From Paenibacillus barcinonensis (lineage in GTDB: Bacteria > Bacillota > Bacilli > Paenibacillales > Paenibacillaceae): DNA of 64,000 bases. Shown piece by piece: positions 17,144-26,426 of this stretch (position 1 is its first letter; every line of letters starts with the position of its first letter). The translations under genes and the position numbers were made by a program. The notes below the pieces were generated by a model, which made no database searches, was not told where the DNA came from, and was given only the letters and a program-made list of their open reading frames with translations. The DNA is taken from positions 558,001-622,000 of the forward strand of contig NZ_QJSW01000001.1 in the NCBI RefSeq assembly GCF_003217495.1, written 5' to 3'.

Positions 17144-18160
17144 TTAATAGATTACTGCACGTTCACCTGGCATAGACAACAGGGAATCGACCTCTGTCGG
17201 CCCCGTTACAGACTCTCCTTCTACCAAGGTGACATAGATTCGCTCGTGATCTACAGGCTCTCCAGCAATGATTTTAATTAACTGCTCCGCCGCAAGCGCG
17301 CCCCACTTGCGTTTTGAATAATCAATGCTTGCAAGCCTAGGCTGAATGTAATTGCTGAGCTCAATGTGGTCAAAGCCAATGACATCAATCTGCCTGCCCA
17401 CCTCTAATTCACTTTCGGCAAGACGGTCACATAAGCCAATCGCCATCTCATCGTTAAGACAAAATACAGCGGCCGGTTCCGTGTACGTCTGCACAATCTG
17501 ATCCGCAGCTCGTTCTCCTCCGCTTTTCTCGAAATCACCAACAATCTCGATCCACTCTACATCTGCTTCACGCTCTGCCACCTGTCTGACGGCCTTCAAG
17601 CGCTGTACCGAGTCAAATGAACCTTCAGGGCCAGTCACGACATAGATCTTGGTATGCCCCTTTTCTATCAAATATTCCATCGCCAGCGTAGCTCCAGCCT
17701 TGTTATCCAGCAGCACCTGATTAATGTTGGCATGCTCCAGCTCGCGGTCAAGCACAACGATCTTATGCCCTCGATCGGCATATTGCATAAGCTCCTCACT
17801 TGCAAACGTATGATCCAAAATGATCGCACCATCAATCATTCTTTCGGGCAGCATCCGATGAGATTGCTTTCCGCTGCATACGATCAGATCATATCCCTGT
17901 GTATTGCATACCGCTTTCATGCCACTTAACATATCCCCGTATACATCACCACTGAAATCTGTAAGAAAGACACCCAGAATCCGTGATTCTCGCTTCTTCA
18001 ATGTTCTGGCGGCCGCATTAGGTACATAATTCAGCTCTTTGGCAATTGCCAGTATTTTGGAACTGGTCTCACCAGTCACTTTGTTGCTTCCATTCAGAGC
18101 GTATGATACGGTCGAGATGGAAACCCCAGCCTTTTTGGCGATATCCTTGATACTGACCAT
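17144..18160 (-). CDS. LacI-family transcriptional regulator of the carbohydrate uptake locus
   Basis: This 338-residue LacI-type repressor has a helix-turn-helix at 1-55 (IAKKAGVSISTVSYALNG) and a sugar-binding-like effector domain (60-330, with FCLNDEMAIGLCD and DVIGFDHIELSNY). It lies just after the GH3 glycosidase gene, at the end of the esterase-permease-permease-binding protein-GH3 series on the same strand. GAGGAG precedes ATG. The palindromes upstream of the esterase gene (24986-25085) are natural candidates for its operators. That pairing is inferred from location and from the LacI-like GAAACGATTC half-sites. Confidence 0.9.
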   Translation of the reverse strand: MVSIKDIAKKAGVSISTVSYALNGSNKVTGETSSKILAIAKELNYVPNAAARTLKKRESRILGVFLTDFSGDVYGDMLSGMKAVCNTQGYDLIVCSGKQSHRMLPERMIDGAIILDHTFASEELMQYADRGHKIVVLDRELEHANINQVLLDNKAGATLAMEYLIEKGHTKIYVVTGPEGSFDSVQRLKAVRQVAEREADVEWIEIVGDFEKSGGERAADQIVQTYTEPAAVFCLNDEMAIGLCDRLAESELEVGRQIDVIGFDHIELSNYIQPRLASIDYSKRKWGALAAEQLIKIIAGEPVDHERIYVTLVEGESVTGPTEVDSLLSMPGERAVIY

Positions 18161-18185
18161 ATTCTTCGCTCCTCTGTTATGTTAA

Positions 18186-18213
18186 TCAGGCCTTTCAATA
18201 CCGAAAGACCTGA
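18186..18213 (-). other. Hairpin between GH3 and LacI genes
   Basis: On the minus strand TCAGGTCTTTC and GAAAGGCCTGA form an 11-bp stem with a six-base loop and no U-run after it. It could act as an RNA processing or stability element separating the enzyme and regulator messages. It is unlikely to be a strong terminator. Confidence 0.5.
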
Positions 18214-18261
18214 CTATTAAATGTAACTTATGGTTGTTGTCCTACAATAGAACAAGATGCT

Positions 18262-20427
18262 TTAAACAAGTTTGAACGTGCGGCTCTGTGTATCTCTGCT
18301 ATTAGGTCCTACCATAATAATGAACTCTCCGCGGTCACTTCGATATCCAAGATCAGCATGATGGTAACGGAGCTGTGTCTCAGTTAAAGTAAAGGTCGCG
18401 GTCTCACTCTCACCCGGCGCAAGAGACAGCTTCACATAATCTTTCAACTCACGCATCGGACGAACAACCTCACCGCTCACATCGCGAACATAGAGTTGAA
18501 CCGTTTCCACACCATGACGATCACCGGTGTTTGTTACACGAATCCGAACGGTCAGAGGGCTGTTAGCCGTCATCTCTACAGCGGATACCTCAACGTCACC
18601 ATAATCGAATACAGTGTAAGAAAGACCGTAGCCAAACGGGAACAACGGTTCATTGACACTATCCAGGTATTTGGAAACGTAACGATTCTCCGTGTTATCC
18701 GGGTTGATTGGGCGGCCTGTATTGAAGTGATTGTAATACACTGGCACTTGTCCAACCGATTGCGGGAAGGACATCGTAAGTCTGCCTGATGGATTAACCG
18801 CGCCTGTAAGCACGTCAGCAATAGCTGCACCACCCTCACTACCAGGGAACCAGGCTTCCAGCACGGCATGCGATTCCTGTACCACTCCATGCAGATCCAA
18901 CGGACGGCCATTAAAAATAACGCTGGCAATCGGTTTGCCCGTCGCCTTCAGCGCCTGTACCAGCTGTAGTTGTGCTTCTGGCAGACGAATGTCTGTCCGT
19001 GATCCACCCTCACCGCTCATCTCCGAGTCCTCACCAAGCGCAAGCACAATCACATCCGACTGATATGCAACCTCAAGTGCTGTGGCAATCTGCTTTTCTG
19101 TAATCGTGTGCACATCACTACCCTGCGCTGTACGAACCGTACCTTGCGGCAGACGTTCCTGAAGGGCTGTTCCCAGCTTCACAGCATCAGCCTTAACTCC
19201 CTCACAAGACCACCATCCGAGAATATCCTCACTTTGGGCAAATGGTCCGATTAACGCCACCTTTGCATTGGGCTGGAGCGGCAGAACCTGCTCTTCATTT
19301 TTCAGCAGCACCGCCGACTTCGCGGCAAGTTCTCGCGACACCTCACGATGTTCCTTGGAGAAAACAATGTCGCGCTCACGGACAGGATCAGCCGCCCGGA
19401 ACGGATTATCAAACAAGCCCAGCTTGTCTTTGAGCTGCAGAATCCGCAGCACCGCTTCATCTACGAGTCGCTCCTCCACTTCACCCTTCTGAATCAGATC
19501 TGGCAGATGATTCACATAACATGGTGTCATCATCTCCATATCTACCCCTGCACGGATCGCACGATACGCCGCCTCACGGTCATCCTCTGCTGCACCATGG
19601 GCAATCATCTCGCGGATCGAAGCCCAGTCGGAGATTAGCACCCCGTCAAAGCCCCATTCATCACGCAAAATGCCGCGCATCAGCTTCTCATTGCCGCTGG
19701 CCGGGATACCGTCCACCGTATTGAAGGAGGTCATCACCATCTCCACACCTGCATCCAGTGCCGCCTTGTATGCTGGCAAGTAGTATTCACGAAGCTGACG
19801 CTCAGACATATCCACCGTATTATAATCACGACCGCCTTCAGCTGCACCGTATGCTGCGAAATGTTTAACACACGCCGCAAGACGATCCACTTCCTCTGTC
19901 AGATTATCCCCCTGATAACCGCGTACAAAAGCAGCAGCGAACAAGCTGTTCAAATACGGATCTTCACCCGTTGTTTCCATTACACGGCCCCAACGCGGAT
20001 CACGCACCAGATCAACCATAGGTGCAAAAGTGACATGCAGCCCGGATACGGCCGATTCACGTGCCGATATCTCGGCACTTTTCTCCGCGAGCTCCAGGTC
20101 CCATGAGCAGCCTATAGCCAGCGGAATCGGAAAAATAGTTTTAAACCCATGCACCACATCTGCCATAAATAGCAGTGGAATGCCAAGGCGGCTTGTTTTC
20201 AAATAAGCTTGCTGCACATCCATGATGGCCTGTGCTCCAGACAACCCCAGAATCGAACCACTTGCATGGACCGACTGCTCTGTGATCCCCATCTCTTCCA
20301 TCGGTCCTGTAATCTGACCCTGCGCATCTGTTCCTTCATAGAAGTTGGCAGTCAGCTGTAGCAGCTGGGCCACCTTCTCCTCCAGCGTCATCTGATTCAC
20401 CAAGTCCATCAACTGCTGATTATTCAT
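18262..20427 (-). CDS. GH3 beta-glucosidase / beta-xylosidase
   Basis: This 721-residue family 3 glycoside hydrolase removes terminal beta-linked sugars from oligosaccharides. The order is: an N-terminal TIM-barrel domain with the nucleophile D267 in GVLISDW, the alpha/beta sandwich domain (about 380-600, with SGEGGSRTDI), and a C-terminal fibronectin-III-like domain. No signal peptide is present, so it is cytoplasmic and would act on imported sugars. The longest frame begins five codons earlier at a GTG that is part of the ribosome site GGAGGT. ATG 20427 is the likely start. Its place after a sugar ABC importer supports hydrolysis of imported oligosaccharides. Glucoside versus xyloside specificity cannot be read by eye. 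Confidence 0.9.
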   Translation of the reverse strand: MNNQQLMDLVNQMTLEEKVAQLLQLTANFYEGTDAQGQITGPMEEMGITEQSVHASGSILGLSGAQAIMDVQQAYLKTSRLGIPLLFMADVVHGFKTIFPIPLAIGCSWDLELAEKSAEISARESAVSGLHVTFAPMVDLVRDPRWGRVMETTGEDPYLNSLFAAAFVRGYQGDNLTEEVDRLAACVKHFAAYGAAEGGRDYNTVDMSERQLREYYLPAYKAALDAGVEMVMTSFNTVDGIPASGNEKLMRGILRDEWGFDGVLISDWASIREMIAHGAAEDDREAAYRAIRAGVDMEMMTPCYVNHLPDLIQKGEVEERLVDEAVLRILQLKDKLGLFDNPFRAADPVRERDIVFSKEHREVSRELAAKSAVLLKNEEQVLPLQPNAKVALIGPFAQSEDILGWWSCEGVKADAVKLGTALQERLPQGTVRTAQGSDVHTITEKQIATALEVAYQSDVIVLALGEDSEMSGEGGSRTDIRLPEAQLQLVQALKATGKPIASVIFNGRPLDLHGVVQESHAVLEAWFPGSEGGAAIADVLTGAVNPSGRLTMSFPQSVGQVPVYYNHFNTGRPINPDNTENRYVSKYLDSVNEPLFPFGYGLSYTVFDYGDVEVSAVEMTANSPLTVRIRVTNTGDRHGVETVQLYVRDVSGEVVRPMRELKDYVKLSLAPGESETATFTLTETQLRYHHADLGYRSDRGEFIIMVGPNSRDTQSRTFKLV

Positions 20428-20452
20428 CAAAAAAACCTCCACTACACGTATA

Positions 20453-20502
20453 TTGAAAGAAAGAACCCGGCTGCGTTCGGGGAGAGACCGCGCACCGGGT
20501 TC
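20453..20502 (-). terminator. Terminator between solute-binding protein and GH3 genes
   Basis: GAACCCGG and CCGGGTTC pair with a large loop, followed by TTTCTTTC on the minus strand. It may be partial, allowing high transporter and lower enzyme expression. Confidence 0.65.
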
Positions 20503-20560
20503 AATCAGACGGGAGACAGAACGCTCCTGCCATCCCCATCCTGTTCATTACTGCTTTTTA

Positions 20561-22162
20561 TTACTTGAATTTCTCATTCAGTTCGTCCAGATATGGTTGA
20601 ACCAGAGACATTTTGCTGTTAACCCACTCTTTCCAGTTGGCTTCCAAATCTCCGCCTTTGAGGATCAAGTTGGCATATTCGTTTTGATAATCGAAAGAAG
20701 CTTGGCTTTTCGCTTTGGAATCGTACAGGTTAACGTCCCAATCATATGCCGCTAACGATTTTCCTTCTGTACCCAATTTTGCTTTCTCTTTGAACAAATC
20801 CACGGCTCTGTCACGGTAATCTTTTTTGATTGCAGGGTTTACTACGCTGAAGTCATCACCCAGAAGGTACAGACCTTCGAATCGTGCAGGATATTTATCC
20901 TCCAGTGTTGTTCCCTCAGGCAACAAGTTTACCAGCTCTTTGTTGTCATCGTATTTCCAATCCTTACCTTCGAAGCCCATGTTGATCAGCAATTGTCCTT
21001 CTTTTGTTGCAGAGTAGTCGATCAGATCCATGATGCGTTCGAATTTCTCATCACTGATGTTTGGATTGAAGATCAGAGCAGACCAGAAATTAGCTTGTTC
21101 CATGTTACGGTATTTACCATCATCGCCCAGCACAATCGCTGTGTGAACAAGATCATCACTGTTGACACCAAGATTTTTTCTCATGTCGGAATCCAGACCT
21201 TGTCTGTAAGAAGCAAGTCCACCAAGACTGGTTACAGCTGCGGTACCCGTTACTTTAAAGTTATTTTGTCCTTCATTGTTTTTCCAAGTATAGAACTCTG
21301 GGTTAAGCAGTCCATCTTTGTACGCTTTTTGCATCAATTTCAGGCCTGTCAGTGTTTCCGGGTCTGCAGGACCCCAGTGGAACTTACCATCTTCGCCTTT
21401 GTAGAAAGGAACATCCGTCATCGCATGAACACTGTTAGGCATAATGATATTAGTCATTGCATCGGCAGCATTGTAAGACAATGGCACCAATTTATTTCCC
21501 ACTTTACCCGGGTCTTTCTCTTTAACCAGTTCAGCGAACTGATTCAATTCGGAAGTTGTGTACGCATCTTTCAGTTCAAAGCCAACGGCTTTCGCCCAGT
21601 CTTTACGAAGTGCAATAACGCCAATTTGGTTGGTCAGCGGGTCAGCTGGTTTATTTTCAAAATAGATCGGTCTAGGCAGCACATACGTACCACCTGTCAG
21701 TTCTTCCAGCTTGTCGCCAAGTCCTGTCAGCTTGTAAGCCGCAGCAACGTTTGGCCAACGCTCTTTCCAGTCATCGGGGAATTTGTAGAACAAACCTTGA
21801 TCAATGTTATTGATTGCATCGCCGTGTACATAGTTCCATACCGCTACATCCGGCAGGTCGCCAGAGTTGATCCACAGACGAAGCTTCTCGCCCCAGGAAT
21901 CCCAGTCAATATAGTTGTAGTCCCATTTAATATTAAATTTGTCTGTCCAGAACTTGTGGAAATCATTATCCATGTTTCCGTTCTTCACTTCGGTCAGATT
22001 CGCTACAGAAATGGTCAGGTTATCTTTGTAGTTCCCTTCCGCATCCTTTTCGTTGCCACTCTTCGAGCTGCTGCTGTTGGAACAAGCCGATACCACCAAC
22101 ATCATCAGACAGAGTGTGATGGCAAATAACGATTTGACTGACAACTTTTTGTCCGTTTTCAT
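20561..22162 (-). CDS. ABC transporter sugar-binding lipoprotein (LplA-like)
   Basis: This 533-residue extracellular solute-binding protein has a lipoprotein signal with a lipobox ending VVSAC, lipidated Cys27. The mature protein begins with an S/N-rich linker and continues as a family 1-type binding protein of the large LplA/YtcQ group common in Paenibacillus. These bind oligosaccharides, often plant-derived. It follows two permease genes and precedes GH3. No ATPase is encoded, so the importer probably borrows a shared MsmX-type ATPase. The ligand is unknown. Confidence 0.92.
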   Translation of the reverse strand: MKTDKKLSVKSLFAITLCLMMLVVSACSNSSSSKSGNEKDAEGNYKDNLTISVANLTEVKNGNMDNDFHKFWTDKFNIKWDYNYIDWDSWGEKLRLWINSGDLPDVAVWNYVHGDAINNIDQGLFYKFPDDWKERWPNVAAAYKLTGLGDKLEELTGGTYVLPRPIYFENKPADPLTNQIGVIALRKDWAKAVGFELKDAYTTSELNQFAELVKEKDPGKVGNKLVPLSYNAADAMTNIIMPNSVHAMTDVPFYKGEDGKFHWGPADPETLTGLKLMQKAYKDGLLNPEFYTWKNNEGQNNFKVTGTAAVTSLGGLASYRQGLDSDMRKNLGVNSDDLVHTAIVLGDDGKYRNMEQANFWSALIFNPNISDEKFERIMDLIDYSATKEGQLLINMGFEGKDWKYDDNKELVNLLPEGTTLEDKYPARFEGLYLLGDDFSVVNPAIKKDYRDRAVDLFKEKAKLGTEGKSLAAYDWDVNLYDSKAKSQASFDYQNEYANLILKGGDLEANWKEWVNSKMSLVQPYLDELNEKFK

Positions 22163-22215
22163 GCTTTTACCCCCATGTTTTTAGTCGAATTTCTTTGGAA
22201 ATCCTATGTGTATAA

Positions 22216-23118
22216 TCAGGTCTTGATAGCCCCTGTTAATACCCCTTTGGCAAAGTGCTTTTGCAGCATTGGGAAGAAACACATAATTGGTACCATTGTG
22301 ACAAATACCGCGGCCATCTTCATACCCATGGAGAAGCTGCTCAGCTTCACTGCATCGACACTTGATGCGTTGGATGCATTGGTCGTAGAGGTTACAATGA
22401 TGTTTCTTAGCACGTTTTGCAGCGGTAGCTGATCTGCTTTTCGCAGGAAGATCATCGCATCATACCAGCTATTCCAGTAGGCTACGCCATAGAAGAGCGT
22501 GATCGTTGCCATAATTGGTGTCGCCAGTGGAAGGACTACGGAGAACAAAATTCTCCATTCCCCTGCGCCATCCAGCCTTGCCGACTCCATCAATGATTCA
22601 GGCAAGGTATAGAAGTAGTTCATCATCAGGATCATGTTAAAGGCACTGAAGCTTCCCGCCAGAATGACGGACCATAACGTACCTGTAAGATGCAAGGACT
22701 TCATAATGAGGTACAGTGGAACGATACCTCCGTTAAAGATCATGGTGAACAATACCAGGAAAAAGATAAACTTTTTGAACGGAAAATTGCTGCGGCTCAG
22801 ACCATAAGCCATACTTGTTGTCAGGAACAAGCTGAGCGGCAATCCGATCACAAGCAAAATCAATGTATTTTTGTAACCCGACAGGATGCTTCCATCAGCG
22901 AACAACGCCTTGTAAGAGTCCAACGTGAACTCTTTCGGGAACATCAGGAACGGATTTTCGGCATACTCTTTTTGTGTTGCAAATGAGATCATAATGACAT
23001 TCCAGAATGGAATCAGGATCATCAGTGCCAGCACTAACAAAATCGCAAAGATCACATAATCAAGAACGGTCATTCGTTCCGTGCCAATCTTCGGCTTTCT
23101 TCCAGCTTTCTTGCTCAT
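22216..23118 (-). CDS. Carbohydrate ABC transporter permease, LplC/YtcP type
   Basis: This 300-residue inner-membrane permease has six predicted helices and a BPD_transp_1 domain. The ATPase-contacting EAA loop is visible in LPESLMESARLDGAGEWRIL (about 190-210). It pairs with the upstream LplB-like permease and the downstream binding protein to form a carbohydrate importer of the CUT1 type. GGAGGAG precedes ATG. The space between this gene and the previous one is only 18 bases, so they share a transcript. Confidence 0.93.
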   Translation of the reverse strand: MSKKAGRKPKIGTERMTVLDYVIFAILLVLALMILIPFWNVIMISFATQKEYAENPFLMFPKEFTLDSYKALFADGSILSGYKNTLILLVIGLPLSLFLTTSMAYGLSRSNFPFKKFIFFLVLFTMIFNGGIVPLYLIMKSLHLTGTLWSVILAGSFSAFNMILMMNYFYTLPESLMESARLDGAGEWRILFSVVLPLATPIMATITLFYGVAYWNSWYDAMIFLRKADQLPLQNVLRNIIVTSTTNASNASSVDAVKLSSFSMGMKMAAVFVTMVPIMCFFPMLQKHFAKGVLTGAIKT

Positions 23119-23136
23119 CTCATTACTCCTCCTTTC

Positions 23137-24096
23137 TTATCGGAACAAACCGTCTCCGCCAAGCCACTTGGCAAATCTGTCAGCCAGAAGCAGCAGCACC
23201 ATATTCACCAGGGAACGGAACAAGCTGACCGCTGTCGAGAATGAGAAGTCGGTTGAGGACTGGAACGTAATCCGGTAAATATATACATCCAGCACTTCCG
23301 ATACATTTTTCGTTGCTGCATTCGCCAAGTTGAAGATCTGGTCGAAACCAGAGGACATCAATCCGCCGACGGACAAAATAAACATCACCGTAATCGTAGG
23401 AAGGATGTTCGGCAGGGTGATACGGAACATTTGCTGCATCCGCGATGCCCCGTCAATCTGTGCAGACTCATACTGGTCCTGATCAATACCCGAGATGGCC
23501 GCCAGGAAGATAATCGCACCCCAGCCGCTGGATTTCCAGATATCCGTCAGAAGCAGCATCGGAACAAAGTTGGATTCAGAACCCAGGAAATTAATCGTTG
23601 GCAATCCTAATAACGAAAGTGCACTATTCACCAACCCGTCATATGCAAGCACGTTGATGACTACCCCGGATACGATGATCCAGGACAGGAAGTGCGGGAA
23701 CGTCAGAACCGTCTGGAACCACTTTTTCCCTCTGCGCATCCGCAGTTCATTCAACAGCAATGCCAGAATGATCGGGAACGGGAACTGAATAATCAGTTTC
23801 AGAATGTTGATGTACAATGTGCGCCATACGGCATCAATGAAGGTTGGATCACGGAAAACGTATTTGAAATTCTCAAATCCGCTCCAGGGACTTCCCCAGA
23901 TTCCCAGGTTTGCCTTGTAATCCTTAAATGCCAGTGACAGGCCTCCCATCGGCATGTAAGCAAACAGGATCAACCAGACAAGCCCCGGTATAAGCAGGGT
24001 ATACGTCATTCGGTGCTTCCAGATTTCAGTCAAAAGTGACTTACCTCTCATGTTTGCCTTCAGCTTTTTGCTAGGTCCTTCGGCTGCAGGTTTCAA
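23137..24096 (-). CDS. Carbohydrate ABC transporter permease, LplB/YteP type
   Basis: This inner-membrane permease of about 319 residues has six helices and an EAA loop in QYESAQIDGASRMQQMFRIT (about 220-240). It is the partner of the LplC-type permease. The frame is open to a GTG at 24111 that overlaps the esterase stop codon. However, TTG at 24096 has GAGGAG seven bases upstream, so TTG is the likely start. The close spacing to the esterase gene means it belongs to the same operon. Confidence 0.9.
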   Translation of the reverse strand: MKPAAEGPSKKLKANMRGKSLLTEIWKHRMTYTLLIPGLVWLILFAYMPMGGLSLAFKDYKANLGIWGSPWSGFENFKYVFRDPTFIDAVWRTLYINILKLIIQFPFPIILALLLNELRMRRGKKWFQTVLTFPHFLSWIIVSGVVINVLAYDGLVNSALSLLGLPTINFLGSESNFVPMLLLTDIWKSSGWGAIIFLAAISGIDQDQYESAQIDGASRMQQMFRITLPNILPTITVMFILSVGGLMSSGFDQIFNLANAATKNVSEVLDVYIYRITFQSSTDFSFSTAVSLFRSLVNMVLLLLADRFAKWLGGDGLFR

Positions 24097-24107
24097 TTTG
24101 CATCTCC

Positions 24108-24872
24108 TCACTCTACTATGGTGTTGTCGTTGTAAAGAAAATCAAACATCGTTTTCAGATGCTGTTCCCAAAATCTCCATTCATGCGTGCCCGGTGTCTC
24201 CACATACCGAAAATCAAATGCAGTTCCCTGCATGTATGCGGCATAGTCCCGGTTCATGTCCACAAAAGGATCATGGTCACCGCAGCAACTCAGAATCTTT
24301 GGCAAGGGGTTTCCCTGCTCCAGCAACCTGGCTGACAATGCGTAAATATCCTGATCCGCCTTCACCTGTAACCCTTCTCCAAAAACCGCTTTCATTTCCT
24401 TGAGCATGCCTTCGGGCATATGTGGATCATGAAGCCTCGCTTGAAGATTGGTCACCCCTGATAGCGACACGATCTTGCTATACCGCTTGGGATAAGTCAG
24501 TCCGCATTTTAAAGCACCATACCCACCCATGGATAACCCGGCAACAAACGTTTTGGCTGGATCGGTGTTAAGCTGGAGCAGTCTTCCGCATATTTCGGGC
24601 AATTCCTCAGTGATGTAGTGGAAGTAATTCAGGCCGTATTCCATATCGGTGTAATAACTACGGTTTGCTTCCGGCATGATGACGGTACAGCCGTACTGGG
24701 CTGCGTACATCTCAATGGTGGTGAGACGCTGCCATGTGCTCGCATTGTCTCCAGCCCCGTGGAGCAGATATAGTGTACCGCCTGAAGTCTCTCCGGAGTC
24801 ACTGGACACCACATGTATGCTGGTATTCATGCATAATGTAGGCGATCCGGTTTCGATCGTAATATGCGCCAT
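24108..24872 (-). CDS. Esterase of the tributyrin esterase / esterase D family
   Basis: This 254-residue alpha/beta hydrolase has no signal peptide. The nucleophile is S114 in GLSMGGYG. Likely acid and base are the aspartate in HDPFVDMNRDY and the histidine in GTHEWRFW near the C-terminus. Relatives are acetyl- or feruloyl-type esterases and short-chain tributyrin esterases. As the first gene of the uptake operon it could remove acyl groups from imported plant oligosaccharides. That use is inferred from context only. Its stop overlaps the start region of the permease gene. Two palindrome pairs lie 115-215 bases upstream. Confidence 0.88.
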   Translation of the reverse strand: MAHITIETGSPTLCMNTSIHVVSSDSGETSGGTLYLLHGAGDNASTWQRLTTIEMYAAQYGCTVIMPEANRSYYTDMEYGLNYFHYITEELPEICGRLLQLNTDPAKTFVAGLSMGGYGALKCGLTYPKRYSKIVSLSGVTNLQARLHDPHMPEGMLKEMKAVFGEGLQVKADQDIYALSARLLEQGNPLPKILSCCGDHDPFVDMNRDYAAYMQGTAFDFRYVETPGTHEWRFWEQHLKTMFDFLYNDNTIVE

Positions 24873-24985
24873 TTCGTAACCCCTTTCAGCTTTGCTGCTG
24901 TTTACTACGGCTTACAGCGATGAATCTCTTTTTCTCTGTGTGTTACAGCATCTTCTCTCATGCTCCCCGTGAAAGCTTTGTTATC

Positions 24986-25009
24986 GAAACGATTCTCTCG
25001 AATCGTTTC
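24986..25009. promoter_or_regulatory. Perfect inverted repeat, operator candidate 1
   Basis: Ten-base arms GAAACGATTC and GAATCGTTTC are separated by TCTC. Each arm is itself nearly palindromic around a central CG, as in LacI-family operators. The block may therefore hold two adjacent sites. It lies upstream of the esterase-importer operon. Confidence 0.75.
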
Positions 25010-25061
25010 AAAAATAACCAACGTTGATTTAATTAGACTTAAAATATCAACATTTTACTTG

Positions 25062-25085
25062 GAAGCGATTTCTTCGAATCGTTTC
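25062..25085. promoter_or_regulatory. Imperfect inverted repeat, operator candidate 2
   Basis: Arms GAAGCGATTT and GAATCGTTTC (eight of ten matched) sit 76 bases from the first repeat, with the same four-base spacing. It looks like a second copy of the same double site, allowing looping or cooperative binding. Confidence 0.7.
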
Positions 25086-25243
25086 GAATAAATCATAATC
25101 CCGATGAGCAAATCCTGTCAATAACCTTTTTACATTTTTCGCGTTTTTTTATTAAAACAGTGACCTATGAGCTTCGTTTTTGATCCAAAAGACACTTTTA
25201 TTGTGAGTATATTAAGGTCTAAGCATTCACTTTTGCACCTGAA

Positions 25244-25272
25244 TTGACATTGAGGCGAGTTTATACTAACAT
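25244..25272 (+). promoter_or_regulatory. Promoter candidate for the serine hydrolase gene
   Basis: TTGACA at 25244-25249, a 17-base gap and TAACAT at 25267-25272. An overlapping TATACT at 25262-25267 is an alternative -10. Confidence 0.5.
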
Positions 25273-25299
25273 GGGTTCTAATTTTGTGATCAGATTACG

Positions 25300-25309
25300 G
25301 AAACGTTTC
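25300..25309. promoter_or_regulatory. LacI-type operator core downstream of the promoter
   Basis: GAAACGTTTC is a perfect 10-bp palindrome with central CG. It lies after the candidate promoter and before the serine hydrolase start, where bound protein would block transcription. It resembles the arms of the two repeats upstream of the esterase operon. Confidence 0.6.
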
Positions 25310-25377
25310 ACTAGATTAAAATCCATTGCCATTTTAGATTAAGCATCAATACGCATTCCTTAAATCAGGAGGGTATC

Positions 25378-26295
25378 ATGTCTGAACAACTGAAAGGCTT
25401 CATTAGCACCATTACAACGCAGCAGCTTCAGGTTCATTCTGTACGTGTTTTGCAGCATGGGCAGCTTCTGGACGAGTGGCATCAGAGTACCGATCGCCGC
25501 CGTGTGCAGCACTCTGTCAGCAAATCCTTTACCTCTATGGCGGTCGGCCTGGCCGTTCAGGAAGATCTTATTCATCTGGATGCAAAGCTGGGCGATTACT
25601 TCCCGTATGATCAAGCACAATCCAGCTCTTCACAGCTTCCTTCCCCGCGAGAGATTACACTGCGGGATCTTCTACGCATGTCTTCAGGCCATGATTCACC
25701 ACCGCTCTGGGCAGACGAACGAGCCTCCCTGCAGGAAAAAGACTGGGCGAAGCATTACATGTCACTATCTCTTGACCGAATGCCTGGAACTCATTTTACA
25801 TATAGCAGCGGTGATACATTTATGATTTCATCCATGCTGCAGGAAGCCATCGGCCAAACAGTTAAAGATTACCTCATTCCTCGACTGTTTGAACCACTCG
25901 GTATGCAACATATCGTGTGGGAGACTTCCCCGCTTGGCGTAACCCTCGGTTGTGCAGGGCTATGGCTGACTACTGAGGAGTTAAGCCGATTCGGACAATT
26001 TCTGCTTCAGGAAGGATGCTGGAATAATCAGCAGCTTGTACCAGCCGAGTGGATTCGAGCAGCTACGGCGAAACAAATGGATACACAAGGTAATGGAAGC
26101 GGAGATTGGGGACAAGGTTACGGCTATCAATTCTGGAGGTGTACGCATGATGCTTATCGTGCAGATGGAGCTTTTGGTCAATTCTGCATCGTGCTCCCTT
26201 CCGAGAATGCAGTCATCAGCATCAATAGCGAGGAAGAGAATATGCAAGGAATTCTGAATGCTGTTTGGACGCAAATTTTACCTATATTCAACTGA
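25378..26295 (+). CDS. Serine hydrolase, beta-lactamase (class C) fold
   Basis: This 305-residue protein has the penicillin-binding-protein/beta-lactamase fold. The nucleophile motif SVSK (S46, K49) and a second motif beginning YSS in TYSSGDTF are visible. The third motif is less clear (DGAFGQF). No signal peptide is present, which suggests an intracellular esterase or peptidase rather than a secreted lactamase. AGGAGG precedes ATG. It is transcribed away from the sugar operon and shares its upstream region, so it may be co-regulated through the palindromes there. Confidence 0.87.
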   Translation: MSEQLKGFISTITTQQLQVHSVRVLQHGQLLDEWHQSTDRRRVQHSVSKSFTSMAVGLAVQEDLIHLDAKLGDYFPYDQAQSSSSQLPSPREITLRDLLRMSSGHDSPPLWADERASLQEKDWAKHYMSLSLDRMPGTHFTYSSGDTFMISSMLQEAIGQTVKDYLIPRLFEPLGMQHIVWETSPLGVTLGCAGLWLTTEELSRFGQFLLQEGCWNNQQLVPAEWIRAATAKQMDTQGNGSGDWGQGYGYQFWRCTHDAYRADGAFGQFCIVLPSENAVISINSEEENMQGILNAVWTQILPIFN

Positions 26296-26370
26296 TCTAT
26301 GGTTAATTACATGGTTACTTCAAATACACAGAGTAAGCTAATGAGTCGATTACATCTTTGTTGGTACCAA

Positions 26371-26419
26371 GACACAAAAACGCCATCAAGCTTCAGGGCT
26401 CGATGGCGTTTTTGTGTCT
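26371..26419. terminator. Bidirectional terminator between serine hydrolase and AbrB-like gene
   Basis: GACACAAAAACGCCATC and its near complement form a long stem with A-rich and T-rich flanks, serving both converging genes. Confidence 0.92.
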
Positions 26420-26426
26420 GATTTTC

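Noticed and set aside
20993..22129. 378-codon plus-strand open frame
   Set aside because: Antisense to the sugar-binding lipoprotein gene, with a clear lipobox and family on the other strand and no ribosome site here.
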